From Chloroherpetonaceae bacterium (GTDB lineage Bacteria > Bacteroidota > Chlorobiia > Chlorobiales > Chloroherpetonaceae), in assembly GCA_028277445.1 (NCBI GenBank), contig JANQGG010000034.1:62001-126000 (forward strand): a stretch of 64,000 bases of DNA. Reading direction: 5' to 3'. Below the pieces are notes generated by a model. The model ran no database searches. It was not told the origin of the DNA and saw only the letters and a list, made by a program, of their open reading frames with translations. Shown here in pieces: positions 50,584 to 59,686 of this stretch (positions are counted from its first letter, which is position 1; every line of letters starts with the position of its first letter). The translations under genes were made by a program, and so were the position numbers.

Positions 50584-51747
50584 TTATTTCTCTCCAATTT
50601 CAACCGTACTACCATCTTCCATATTGTTTGGTGGGTGGGAAATGACAAGATCGCCTTCGGAAAGCCCTTCCACAATCTCAGCATGAAACCGGGAGCGTTT
50701 GCCAAGTTTCACCTTGGTTTGCTTGGCTTGACTTCCATCAACTTTAAAGACGGCCCATCCCGAATTTGCCCGAAAGAGCGCGTTTTGAGGGATTTGCAAC
50801 ACCGCATCATTTTCCCATAAAATGATTTTAGCTTCAATACGGAAGTTGTCGCCAAGACGCGGTTCAGGCTGACAGAGTTTGGCAATAATATTGACACGTT
50901 TTTCTTCTATGCCTAGCGCCGAAACTTTGGTAAAAGCCGCGGGCTCAATGCGATCCACATAAGCCTTGAGCGCGGTTTCACCACCCCAGTTTTCAATCAT
51001 AACGGTTTGCCCGGTTTTGACTTTTACGGCATCGTTCGAAAGCACATCCACCACAATTTCCATTTCGGTTTTGTCGCCGATGGCGGCAATGAGCGTTCCG
51101 GCTTCTACCACGCGCTCGCTTTTTTCATGCACACGCAAGAGAGTGCCCGTTACCGGAGCTTTGATAGATAATAATTGGCGTCTGTTTGTGCGCGCTGCCT
51201 TTAAGGCCTCAAGCTCGTATAGGGCTGCGCTGGCGCTGAGTTCGGCGCTTTTGCGCTGTTTTTCCAAAACCTCGACTTGGGTTTGTTGCTCGTCGAAGGC
51301 TTCCTGAGAAATGGCGCGTCCGGCTATCAGCTTTTCAAATCGCGATTTGGTTTGCCTGGCCAGTTGCAAGTGCTCAGTGATCTCTTCCACCTCTGCTTCA
51401 GCTGCAGCCAGCGATTTCTCAGCGGCACGTATGCGTTGGGTGAGTTCCTCTTTTTCGCGAGGATTCAGCGGTGGGGGAGACATGGTGGCAATCCGATCGC
51501 CTTTCTTTAATGCCACACCCTCTTTTAAATCAATGCGGTGAAGGGTGCCGGAAATCGGTGCGGCAATTTGGAAACATTCGCATACCTGTGTGGTGCCTTC
51601 TTCTTCCAATGTCACCTGAAAGGGACTCTTCGAGACTTTAACGGTCTGAACAGAAATCGGGTCGGGTTGCATGGCCAAGATCACTAAAATCAAAAGCGCT
51701 ATACCGGCAGCGCCAAGAACGAGTTGTTTTTTTGTAAGGTTTAACAT
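50584..51747 (-). CDS. HlyD/MacA-like periplasmic adaptor
   Basis: This 387-aa membrane-fusion protein has an N-terminal transmembrane anchor (about 7-24), a lipoyl/biotinyl-like half (ISGTLHRIDLKEGVALKKGD), a long coiled-coil (about 90-190, EKSLAAAEAEVEEITEHLQL), then the second lipoyl half (APVTGTLLRVHEKSERVVEA). It connects the ABC transporter to the outside. It is 6 bp downstream of the permease gene and forms one operon with it and the ATPase gene. Confidence 0.92.
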   Translation of the reverse strand: MLNLTKKQLVLGAAGIALLILVILAMQPDPISVQTVKVSKSPFQVTLEEEGTTQVCECFQIAAPISGTLHRIDLKEGVALKKGDRIATMSPPPLNPREKEELTQRIRAAEKSLAAAEAEVEEITEHLQLARQTKSRFEKLIAGRAISQEAFDEQQTQVEVLEKQRKSAELSASAALYELEALKAARTNRRQLLSIKAPVTGTLLRVHEKSERVVEAGTLIAAIGDKTEMEIVVDVLSNDAVKVKTGQTVMIENWGGETALKAYVDRIEPAAFTKVSALGIEEKRVNIIAKLCQPEPRLGDNFRIEAKIILWENDAVLQIPQNALFRANSGWAVFKVDGSQAKQTKVKLGKRSRFHAEIVEGLSEGDLVISHPPNNMEDGSTVEIGEK

Positions 51748-51753
51748 GATTGT

Positions 51754-54126
51754 TTATTCGCGAGTTTTGAGCACTTCAATTAAATCCAAATGCGCCAATC
51801 GTTGATTAATAATCCATCCCGAAGCAATGGCTACCATCACGATCACAATAAAAGCAAAAAAGAAATTTTCGCTGCTCAGTATAAACGGCATCCGAAAGAT
51901 TTCTGAATCGTAAGCTGCAGGCATCATGGCCGAAAGACCCGTACCTAGCAAAAATCCGATGGGAATGCCAAAGGCGGTAAGGATGGCTTGTTCACCCAGC
52001 AAAATTACTGAAATTTCCTGTTTTCTGAGACCTAAAACCCTAAGGCTGGCCAGTTCTCTCCCACGCTCCGAAAGGGAAATCCGGGCGCCGTTATAAACAA
52101 CGGCAAAGGCAATGGTGCAGGCAAAAAATGTGAGAATAGTGGTGGTTACTATCATGCTTTGGGTAATATCGTCGGAAAATCTCTCTTTCATGGCTTTTAG
52201 AAAAATAGAACCGGTGACACTGGGCATATCTTTAAAGGCGGCGTAAAGCGAATCTTTTTGAGCATAGTCAATGGTCAGGATGGCGGAATTTGCCGCTCCT
52301 TTTGATCCTGACAGATCATCCAACAGGCTTTTTTGCATATAAGCGGCAAGGCCAAACATTTCATCAATGGTGGCGCTTAAAATCACCTGGTGGGTGCGTT
52401 GCTGGCCATGTAAGAAAGACACCGTCAAAGTATCGCCGGGTTTGGCGCCTATGATTTCAGCCAGTTTTGTTGTCAATAGCAGGCCGCTGTTTGGTACTGG
52501 CACCAATCGTAGTTTGCTGTCAATCAATGGGCGTAGGTCGGAATTCGGATTTAAGCCGGTGATTCCCATACGTCTTGAGCGTTGTTTGTAACGCAAGCGA
52601 ACCGGTTCTGTACGCACAAGCTCAACCTGACGAATACCATTGAGGTTTTGGAGCTCGTACAACACCGATTTCGGGAGAGGCTCTGTAAAAACCAGGGTCA
52701 GGTCTTCGTGATGTTTTAAATCAAACTCCACCCACATCATATGATCCATGGCGTCGTACATGTAACGACCGGAGATCATTATAGAAACCGCAAAGCCAAT
52801 CATTATGGCCGACAAGGTTGATTTCCACCACCGGCGCTCGAGGTTTCGAACAATGATCCGCCAGGGAACCGTCACCCAGTGTTTTAAACCCAGTTTTTCG
52901 AGCCAAAACGCTTTAAAGGTAGCCGGTGATTCGGGACGCATGGCTTCGGCAGGCGGGAGTTTTATGGCCTGTTTCACCGCAGAAAGTGATCCGAATCCCG
53001 CTGCCAGAGCGCTTAGGCTAACGGACATGATGGCATCGTTAAACCGGAATACATAGTCCAAAGACGGAAAATGAAAATAAATGGTGTAATAATCAGTAAG
53101 CCCGGCACCGCCCCAAGCCCCAAGAAGTGTGCCCAACACGCCACCTAGTGCAATCGGGAACAGCGAAAAACCCAGGTAATGCAGTCCCACTTGCCAGTTG
53201 CTGTAGCCAAATGCTTTTAAAATGGCAATGATATCGCGCTGCGTGCTGACGAGACGACGCAAGATGATGTTCAACAGGAAAATTGCTACACCAAGGAAAA
53301 TGGACGGCACAACCGTGATCATTGATGCAAACTGTTTGATTTCATCGCTGATAAACTGGTGAGAGACATGCTCGCTTCGCCCATAAGCGCCCAAACTGCC
53401 ATAAGGCTTAAATAGATCATCCAGTCGCCGGATCACTTCTGCTTCAACCGCATCATGGGTAAGGGTTAAGACCAAATTATTGAACGATCCCGACATGTTG
53501 AACGCAGCTTCGAGGGCTTTTTGACTCACCCAGAACACACCAAAGCGTTTGTTATCGGCAAAGAAAGCTCCACTTTGAACTTCGTAAATGTATTCGGGTG
53601 AAAGGCCAATGCCAACAATCCGAAAGGCTTCTTTGCGACCATTCAAAATGGCGTGAATTTCATCGCCAACCTCTAATGCATTAGCTTCGGCAAAGGCCTC
53701 ACTCACAATGATTTCGTCATGAGCTGTTGGTGAAAGCCTGCGACCATCACGAATAAAAAGATCATTTAAAATCGGGCCGTCATTCGGAGGCAGAGAAACA
53801 AACTGTCCGGTGGCCGGTTCATCCAGTCCCTCGATATCCAGAGATACATCATAGACAAGCCTGGTAGAAAGAGAGGCAACGCCCGGAATGGCTTTTACAC
53901 GTTCACGATAATACGCCGGTGCGCGTTTAACCTGCAAAAACACATCTGCAAAACGGTAATTGCTATAGTACTGATCTTTGGAGCGAACCAGCGATTCTTT
54001 GACGCTGCTCATGGAAACAAAAACCATCACCCCGCAAGCTACCACGAGAGCTACGGCAATCAACTGCCCTTTCAGGTGAAGCGCTTCACGTAAAAGCTTT
54101 TTATGGAGGACTGATAACGGCATCAA
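51754..54126 (-). CDS. FtsX/MacB-type ABC transporter permease
   Basis: This 790-aa permease has a duplicated FtsX layout: an N-terminal helix (GQLIAVALVVACGVMVFVSM), a large periplasmic domain, transmembrane segments at about 270-390, then a second helix, extracellular domain and three C-terminal segments (ILTFFACTIAFAVVYNGARI, EISVILLGEQAILTAFGIPI). This is the arrangement in which one polypeptide carries both membrane halves. With the ATPase and HlyD adaptor it forms a tripartite exporter or lipoprotein-type pump. Substrate unknown. Confidence 0.92.
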   Translation of the reverse strand: MMPLSVLHKKLLREALHLKGQLIAVALVVACGVMVFVSMSSVKESLVRSKDQYYSNYRFADVFLQVKRAPAYYRERVKAIPGVASLSTRLVYDVSLDIEGLDEPATGQFVSLPPNDGPILNDLFIRDGRRLSPTAHDEIIVSEAFAEANALEVGDEIHAILNGRKEAFRIVGIGLSPEYIYEVQSGAFFADNKRFGVFWVSQKALEAAFNMSGSFNNLVLTLTHDAVEAEVIRRLDDLFKPYGSLGAYGRSEHVSHQFISDEIKQFASMITVVPSIFLGVAIFLLNIILRRLVSTQRDIIAILKAFGYSNWQVGLHYLGFSLFPIALGGVLGTLLGAWGGAGLTDYYTIYFHFPSLDYVFRFNDAIMSVSLSALAAGFGSLSAVKQAIKLPPAEAMRPESPATFKAFWLEKLGLKHWVTVPWRIIVRNLERRWWKSTLSAIMIGFAVSIMISGRYMYDAMDHMMWVEFDLKHHEDLTLVFTEPLPKSVLYELQNLNGIRQVELVRTEPVRLRYKQRSRRMGITGLNPNSDLRPLIDSKLRLVPVPNSGLLLTTKLAEIIGAKPGDTLTVSFLHGQQRTHQVILSATIDEMFGLAAYMQKSLLDDLSGSKGAANSAILTIDYAQKDSLYAAFKDMPSVTGSIFLKAMKERFSDDITQSMIVTTTILTFFACTIAFAVVYNGARISLSERGRELASLRVLGLRKQEISVILLGEQAILTAFGIPIGFLLGTGLSAMMPAAYDSEIFRMPFILSSENFFFAFIVIVMVAIASGWIINQRLAHLDLIEVLKTRE

Positions 54127-54279
54127 GACGAATTAGTCGGTGTGGAAATTTTACGATCCAGTAAAAAATAATCATTTGTTAAATCGGTTACTTCTCAGAT
54201 TGCAAGCGTTCATGGATGTTTGCTTTTGAAGGCATCGCTTACTTAAAAATGATAAGTTGATAATTATAGCGTTCATTGT

Positions 54280-55011
54280 TTACCAAGTCAGTTCTGATGG
54301 TGAAATCTTTGTGGTATTGTGTGTTTTTTCAATGACTTCACCGCTTCTTAGTTTTACGACGCGGTCGGCCATTTGTGATATGGATGCGTTATGGGTAATC
54401 AAAACCGTAGTAGCGCCCAATTCTTTATTGATACGCTCAATCACTTCCAAAACGACTTTTCCGGTATTAAAGTCTAATGCTCCGGTAGGTTCGTCACAGA
54501 GCAAAAGCTCAGGTTGCTTGGCAATGGCACGCGCAATAGCAACACGCTGCTGCTCGCCGCCCGAAAGTTGCGAAGGAAAGTGGTGTTGGCGCTCAGACAA
54601 ACCAACAAGAGCTAAGGCATCTTTAGGCATTAATGGATTTAAGGCGATATCGGTGACAAGTTCAACATTTTCCAGCGCTGTTAAACTGGGAATGAGGTTG
54701 TAGAATTGAAACACAAAACCAACGGTTTTTCGGCGATACTCCGTTAAAGTATTTTCATCGGCATTTGTAAGATTCTCATTGCGATAAAAAAAATCACCGG
54801 AAGTGGCCGTATCCAGTCCGCCAATGATATTTAATAAGGTGGATTTTCCACTGCCTGAAGTGCCAAGTAGAACGGTGAGTTCATGCTCAATAAATTCAAG
54901 TGAAACAGATTTGAGGGCAGGCACTTCAACTTCACCCATCAAATAAATTTTTGTAAGGTCATGGGTTTTAAGAACTATCGAGTTAGAATTCTGTTGATTG
55001 GAATCTGTCAC
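54280..55011 (-). CDS. MacB/LolD-type ABC transporter ATPase
   Basis: This 243-aa ATPase has Walker A ([11 protein letters not shown]), signature [14 protein letters not shown], Walker B ([12 protein letters not shown]) and a switch His in LITHNASI. It is first in the operon, 153 bp before the permease. By family it powers the FtsX-type permease and the adaptor. Typical for exporters of peptides, lipoproteins or antibiotics. Confidence 0.95.
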   Translation of the reverse strand: MTDSNQQNSNSIVLKTHDLTKIYLMGEVEVPALKSVSLEFIEHELTVLLGTSGSGKSTLLNIIGGLDTATSGDFFYRNENLTNADENTLTEYRRKTVGFVFQFYNLIPSLTALENVELVTDIALNPLMPKDALALVGLSERQHHFPSQLSGGEQQRVAIARAIAKQPELLLCDEPTGALDFNTGKVVLEVIERINKELGATTVLITHNASISQMADRVVKLRSGEVIEKTHNTTKISPSELTW

Positions 55012-55081
55012 AGATTAAGAAAAGGATAGAATTTCAGTTGAATAAAAGACATGGTTTAATAATGATGTTTGCATCCATAGA

Positions 55082-55220
55082 TCAAATTATTGTTGTTATC
55101 AGCTTAATAGACCAATCGTGCTCTCGATCTATTCGTCGTGTCCATAATCCAGCCAAATCATATTTTAATTGGTTGTGGTTTTCCCAAACCGGAATAGGAT
55201 GTTTTTGAATATCTTTGATA
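55082..55220 (-). pseudogene. YoeB/Txe-type toxin remnant, cut by a MITE-like element
   Basis: The minus strand reads IKDIQKHPIPVWENHNQLKY, then DLAGLWTRRIDREHDWSIKL and a stop at 55082. It matches the C-terminal half of YoeB/Txe toxins (I-x-D-I, LK-x-D-L-x-G, W-x-R-R-I-D-x-E-H), but the usual PEPLK becomes NHNQLK and the final HY is lost. The N-terminal half is missing exactly where element B ends. Confidence 0.7.
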
Positions 55221-55477
55221 TTAACCCGGTGTTAGTAATAATAGTATTGTTAGATTGATCTGAGACGAAAACTTTAATTTATCACTCTATTTTTAGTTAC
55301 ATAGTTCTAAAAACGTGTTTCATGAGTTGGCGCATGCCGAAACGCCAACGAAAGGAGCACTATAGGCAAAATCGGTACTTCGTTATGCTCAGCACAAGCA
55401 TTTCGGCTACGCTCAATGCCCGATTTTTTTAGAAAACATCAACTATTCTGATTCCTAAACTATACACGCTGGATTGA
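55221..55477 (-). mobile_element. MITE-like element B with terminal inverted repeats
   Basis: This 257-bp unit is the reverse complement of element A at 39670, with the same ends (TTAACCCGGTGT at 55221 and ACGCTGGATTGA at the other side, weaker). The outer arms match element A nearly base for base; the middle differs, with GCATTTCGGCTACGCTCAAT and GCCGAAACGCCAACGAAAG. No coding sequence. Confidence 0.75.
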
Positions 55478-55486
55478 TAAAAAAGT

Positions 55487-56317
55487 TCAAGAATTCAGGG
55501 TCTTTTTCAGCAATTTGGCTTCGGGGCAATCTTCGATAAGATTGTGGTTCATTTCCAAAGCCGGTTCGGCAACATCAACGCTGCCAATCACTTTGGCAGG
55601 GACGCCTGCTGCTGTTGAGTGCGGCGGAATGTCTTTCAGTACAACGCTGCATGCGGCAATTTTTGAGCCTTCACCCACTTCAACATTTCCAAGTATTTTA
55701 GCGCCTGCGCCAATCAACACGCCTTTACGAACTTTAGGGTGCCTGTCGCCGGTTTCCTTACCTGTACCGCCTAATGTGACTTCGTGAAGCATTGAGACAT
55801 TATCTTCTACAACGGCAGTTTCTCCAATAACCAAACTCGAGGCATGATCTATAAAAATACCGCGACCAATTAGAGCTGCTGGGTGAATATCGGCGGCAAA
55901 TTCCTCCGAAATGCGGCTCTGTAAAAACAATGCCATGGTATGCCTGCCTTTCTTCCATAACCAATGCGCAACGCGGTACGATTCCAATGAATGAAAACCT
56001 TTAAAAAACAGCAATGGGATATGGCTTTTAAACGTGGCTGGATCACGTTCAACAACCGCAATAACATCGGCTCGTAAAATGCAATCAATATCCTCGATAT
56101 TGGCATAGGCTTCGCTGAAAATATCAATTAAATGCTCGGTAGAAAGAATTGAATTAGAAAGTTTATGTGCGAGATGAAAAATCAATGCATCACGAAGAGA
56201 GTTGTGCTTTAAAACTGTTTCTTCAAGAAATTTTGCAAGAATCGGTTCGTTTTGAACCTGCTCGCGTACTTCGCGGCAAATAATTTCCCACAAGAGTGTA
56301 TTTTGTTCATTGTTCAT
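55487..56317 (-). CDS. cysE: serine O-acetyltransferase
   Basis: This 276-aa enzyme acetylates serine for cysteine synthesis. The N-terminal helical domain (about 1-130; LLWEIICREVREQVQNEPIL, VAHWLWKKGRHTMALFLQSR) is followed by the hexapeptide-repeat acyltransferase: DIHPAALIGRGIFIDHASSL, VIGETAVVEDNVSML, HEVTLGGTGKETGDRHPKVR, then GAGAKILGNVEVGEGSKIAA. The catalytic His lies in FIDHAS or HEVT; both are present. Length normal. Confidence 0.96.
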   Translation of the reverse strand: MNNEQNTLLWEIICREVREQVQNEPILAKFLEETVLKHNSLRDALIFHLAHKLSNSILSTEHLIDIFSEAYANIEDIDCILRADVIAVVERDPATFKSHIPLLFFKGFHSLESYRVAHWLWKKGRHTMALFLQSRISEEFAADIHPAALIGRGIFIDHASSLVIGETAVVEDNVSMLHEVTLGGTGKETGDRHPKVRKGVLIGAGAKILGNVEVGEGSKIAACSVVLKDIPPHSTAAGVPAKVIGSVDVAEPALEMNHNLIEDCPEAKLLKKTLNS

Positions 56318-56377
56318 ACTAACAATAAGGCATAATTGACAACTTATAGAGCCATTGCAAGATACAAAAAATGATGC

Positions 56378-57814
56378 TTAAACGGTTTTACTTTTTTGAA
56401 TCAAGCGTTCATAATCCTCTTTTAAAAAAACGATGGCTTTTTCCCGATCGTAAGGGATTAGGCCGTCAATGATGGCATTTTCCATGTTCTTTTTGAGCAT
56501 GCCCACTAGTTTGCCTTCAGGAATATTGAACATAGTCATAATTTCATTGCCATTAACCGGAGGACGCCATTTGGCTAAAAGGTCTTTTTCGGAAACCAAC
56601 GAAATTTTTTCCTCTACACTAGCAAAGTTAGCCATGATTTTCTGAACCTTTTTAGGATTTTTGCTGGTTACATCGGCTCGGCAGAGTTTCATCAGGTCGT
56701 CCAGGTGTTCGCCCGCTTCAAACATTAACCTACGAACTGCAGAATCGGTAATCTCTTCATGCGAAAGCGGGATCGGGCGCAAATGCAGACGAACAAGTTT
56801 TTGAACATACTCCAGATGGGTTAAAGGAAATGCCATTCGCTTAAATAATTTAGGAAGCATGCCGGCGCCAACGGCATCGTGGCCGTGAAATGTCCAGCCC
56901 GCACTCTGGCGGAATCGTTTGGTTCGCGGTTTGCCAACATCGTGGAACAGGGCGGCAAACCTGAGCCAAAGGTCGTCGGAAACCAATGAAATATTATCCA
57001 CAACTTTCAGGGTGTGATAAAATGTATCTTTATGGCCCACACCATCAACCTGTTCAACGCCGGCCATCAGCGAAAGCTCCGGCAAAAATTCACCCAACAG
57101 ACCGGTTTCATGGAGTAATCCCAAACCGATTGAAGGCGTTGGGGACAGCATGATTTTATAGAGTTCATCGCGGATGCGTTCTTTGGAAACAATCTGAAGG
57201 CGGCTATGCATGGTTTTAATGGCTTGAAAAACATCGTTTTGGATTTCAAATCCCAATTGCGAGGCAAACCGCGCTGCACGCATCATGCGTAACGGATCAT
57301 CCGAAAAGGTTTGATCGGGGCATAGCGGCGTTCGTATGAGTTTATTTTGTAGGTCGGCAGTCGCATCGAACAAATCCACAATACGGCCAAATGATGAGGC
57401 ATTGAGCGACAAAGCCAGGGCATTGATTGTAAAATCGCGGCGGCAAAGGTCGTCTTCCAACGTGCCAATCTCAGTAATAGGTTTACGTGAATCGGGATTG
57501 TAGCTTTCTTTGCGAGCGCCGACAAATTCAAGCTCTAACAAATCGTTTTCTGTATCCATTAGAGTAAGGCGGGCAGTTCGGAAACGCTCAAAGAAAACAA
57601 AATTGGCGCCATGAAACTTTTTTTGAACGGCTTTAGCATAGGGGAGAGGATTGCCAACCACCATAACATCAATGTCTTTGTTGGGACGATTTAAGTATAA
57701 ATCGCGAACATATCCACCCACGCAATAGCATTCCAAATTAAGGTCATCGGCGATTTTGCCAAGTGTTGAAAAAAGGGGATTCTGTTTCAAGTTTTGTGTG
57801 AACTGTGTGTTCAT
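56378..57814 (-). CDS. cca: CCA-adding enzyme / poly(A) polymerase-family tRNA nucleotidyltransferase
   Basis: This 478-aa class II nucleotidyltransferase has the head motif VGGYVRDLYLNR with D47-x-D49 (KDIDVMVVG), a neck region (RRDFTINALALS), and a C-terminal HD domain (LFHDVGKPRTKRF, HGHDAVG). It adds or repairs the CCA end of tRNA; the HD domain may add phosphohydrolase activity. A poly(A) polymerase role is a possible alternative. Upstream sits the ChaN-like gene. Confidence 0.92.
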   Translation of the reverse strand: MNTQFTQNLKQNPLFSTLGKIADDLNLECYCVGGYVRDLYLNRPNKDIDVMVVGNPLPYAKAVQKKFHGANFVFFERFRTARLTLMDTENDLLELEFVGARKESYNPDSRKPITEIGTLEDDLCRRDFTINALALSLNASSFGRIVDLFDATADLQNKLIRTPLCPDQTFSDDPLRMMRAARFASQLGFEIQNDVFQAIKTMHSRLQIVSKERIRDELYKIMLSPTPSIGLGLLHETGLLGEFLPELSLMAGVEQVDGVGHKDTFYHTLKVVDNISLVSDDLWLRFAALFHDVGKPRTKRFRQSAGWTFHGHDAVGAGMLPKLFKRMAFPLTHLEYVQKLVRLHLRPIPLSHEEITDSAVRRLMFEAGEHLDDLMKLCRADVTSKNPKKVQKIMANFASVEEKISLVSEKDLLAKWRPPVNGNEIMTMFNIPEGKLVGMLKKNMENAIIDGLIPYDREKAIVFLKEDYERLIQKSKTV

Positions 57815-57966
57815 GTACGATTAACTTTCAGCCTAATAAAAATCATAAACTTATATAATATAAAAGTTTAGCTGATAAAAATTGTTGGTGCCGTTTTAAG
57901 TGGCCAAGATTTTATAACTGCTTCGATTTTATTGTAACAACTCAACAATAACTTATGCGATTGAGT

Positions 57967-58830
57967 TTAGTAGGTTTTGGTCATATCCTTATCCACACAA
58001 ATGATAAAATCAGCCCTTCCAATATGCTCAGGTTCCAATTCATGGATGTTTTCCTGATTAACGGTTGATATTGTAGCTAGATTTAGCTGTTTATCATGTT
58101 GGTTCAAGTGCCATACAATGCCTTCAAAGAAATCGGAGTGATAGCGGCCATTAAGATGCAAAAATAAGCAATCTTCGTTTAGATGGTTTAAAATAAAATG
58201 CGCCATAGTGGCGTCTTTAATAGCTTGTGCCTGAACAAACTCAGGTGAACCGTGGCTATGAGCCATTTTGAGGATTTTTTTGTATTGGGGCAGATCAGGA
58301 TCAAAAGCAATTGGCAGAGGCGCTATCCAGGCTTTTTCTTCGTTGGTTAAACTATCCAGCGCTTTTAAACCGCCTTCTTTGAAGACTTTATTTGCAAACC
58401 TCCTTGGGATGCTGGTTCCAATAAAAAGAATCCCTTTGGATTTGGCGAAATCCACCAGCGGGACATAATCCGTCTTAAAATTTTTCCAAAGCCGTGCTAA
58501 TGAATCCAGGCCTTTTATATCTATTTGGCCGTTTAAATAGGCATTAAGGGCTTCTTGGTTGTCCCTTTCAATCATTTCTGCGCCAAGGATCAGAGACGTG
58601 TGTTTGGAGATATCTTTGGCCAACTCCAACTGAAGCCAATGGGCGATGGGATTGTCATGGAGTTCGCCAAAAAGGACAAGCTCTTTGTGTTTCAAAGCAT
58701 TTAACATGGCTTCATATGAGCTTGGCTCTCCCTTACTGGTATAAATGGCATATGCAGATTTATGGTGTTGTCCGTAAAGTGGCAAGGTTACCATCAGACA
58801 TAAGAGCAGGTGCAAGGCTTTCATAATCAT
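57967..58830 (-). CDS. ChaN-like haem-binding lipoprotein-family protein
   Basis: This 287-aa exported protein (signal around ALHLLLCLMVTLPLYG) matches the ChaN/DUF399 family: LVLFGELHDNPIAHWLQLEL (E56, H58), LGAEMIERDNQEALNAYLNG, then GTSIPRRFANKV and the end VNQENIHELEPEHIGRADFI. ChaN in Campylobacter binds haem and takes part in iron uptake. Here the role is inferred. No lipobox Cys is visible. Confidence 0.82.
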   Translation of the reverse strand: MIMKALHLLLCLMVTLPLYGQHHKSAYAIYTSKGEPSSYEAMLNALKHKELVLFGELHDNPIAHWLQLELAKDISKHTSLILGAEMIERDNQEALNAYLNGQIDIKGLDSLARLWKNFKTDYVPLVDFAKSKGILFIGTSIPRRFANKVFKEGGLKALDSLTNEEKAWIAPLPIAFDPDLPQYKKILKMAHSHGSPEFVQAQAIKDATMAHFILNHLNEDCLFLHLNGRYHSDFFEGIVWHLNQHDKQLNLATISTVNQENIHELEPEHIGRADFIICVDKDMTKTY

Positions 58831-58913
58831 TATATAAAGTGAGGGTATTGTTTAAAACAGGCAACGGACTAATTTCCTTAAACTTAAAGCATTATAGATG
58901 ATTTTTTGAGGAT

Positions 58914-59315
58914 TTACCCATTTAGCAGTTTTAAGCCATATGTTTCGTAGTTTTTAAACCGTTTGTCCTGAGTGAGCATAGCATAATCTTTTCGGATGGC
59001 TTCCCAAATGAGCAAACGATCAAACGGGTCTTTGTGAATTGTGTTAGGTAATTTATAAAAGGTGGCATACGAGGTATGATCAATATCTTCAATAGTATAC
59101 CCAGAGTTTATGAGTATGTCAGGTAATTTATCAGGGGTGATGTTTTTTAATTGTAGTTTATTAAGTGAATATTTTAGACTGATTTCAAAGAATGAAATAC
59201 TGCTAATGATAATTTCATTTTTTTCATCTTTAATTAATTCAATTTCTTTTTTTGATAATTTAGAATCGTCAAATAATAGATAAAGTAAAATATGGGTATC
59301 AATCAAAACGTTCAT
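58914..59315 (-). CDS. vapC: VapC-type PIN-domain toxin
   Basis: This 133-aa PIN ribonuclease has D6 in LIDTHILLYL, a Glu in FFEISLKYSL, the KDPFDRLLIWEAI motif and TQDKRFKNY. It overlaps its antitoxin by 4 bp (ATGA) and is 127-133 aa long like the other active VapC at 28628, with which it shares the same sub-family (DTHxLL, DPFDR). Catalytic residues are intact. Confidence 0.9.
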   Translation of the reverse strand: MNVLIDTHILLYLLFDDSKLSKKEIELIKDEKNEIIISSISFFEISLKYSLNKLQLKNITPDKLPDILINSGYTIEDIDHTSYATFYKLPNTIHKDPFDRLLIWEAIRKDYAMLTQDKRFKNYETYGLKLLNG

Positions 59316-59548
59316 AGTGTTAATAAGTCTTCATCACTGATTTTAAAATCATCATTGATTGTAAATGAGGCCTTACCTTTTAATAGTCCTACTTTTCGCT
59401 TTTTCTGTTCATATTTTTTATAAGGTACAATAACAGCAATCTTTTCATGTTTTTTTCCATATTCGATGATAATTTCTTCTCCCTTCTTTACAGAAGTAAT
59501 AACATCAGAAAAATTTGCTTTTAAGTGAGCAACGGTTAGTGCTTTCAT
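59312..59548 (-). CDS. Phd/YefM-type antitoxin
   Basis: This 78-aa antitoxin has the Phd/YefM N-terminal fold (ALTVAHLKANFSDVITSVKK, GEEIIIEYGKKHEKIAVIVP) and a C-terminal acidic tail. It is paired with a VapC toxin rather than Doc, a frequent mix. It probably represses its own promoter together with the toxin. A palindrome TTGACA-CGT-TGTCAA lies about 80 bp upstream. Confidence 0.88.
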   Translation of the reverse strand: MKALTVAHLKANFSDVITSVKKGEEIIIEYGKKHEKIAVIVPYKKYEQKKRKVGLLKGKASFTINDDFKISDEDLLTL

Positions 59549-59627
59549 GATTTGATCGTGAATTAATTTTTTAACTTGTGCAACTTATATGGACTATAAA
59601 TTGAATTTCTAACAATTTAGTTCATTC

Positions 59628-59642
59628 TTGACACGTTGTCAA
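59628..59642. promoter_or_regulatory. palindrome, possible antitoxin operator
   Basis: TTGACA / TGTCAA with a 3-nt loop, about 80 bp upstream of the antitoxin start. It could be an operator or part of a -35 region. The evidence is only the palindrome. Confidence 0.3.
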
Positions 59643-59686
59643 TTAATTTTTAAGCATTTTTAAAATCTATTGAAAACAGTTTTCAC

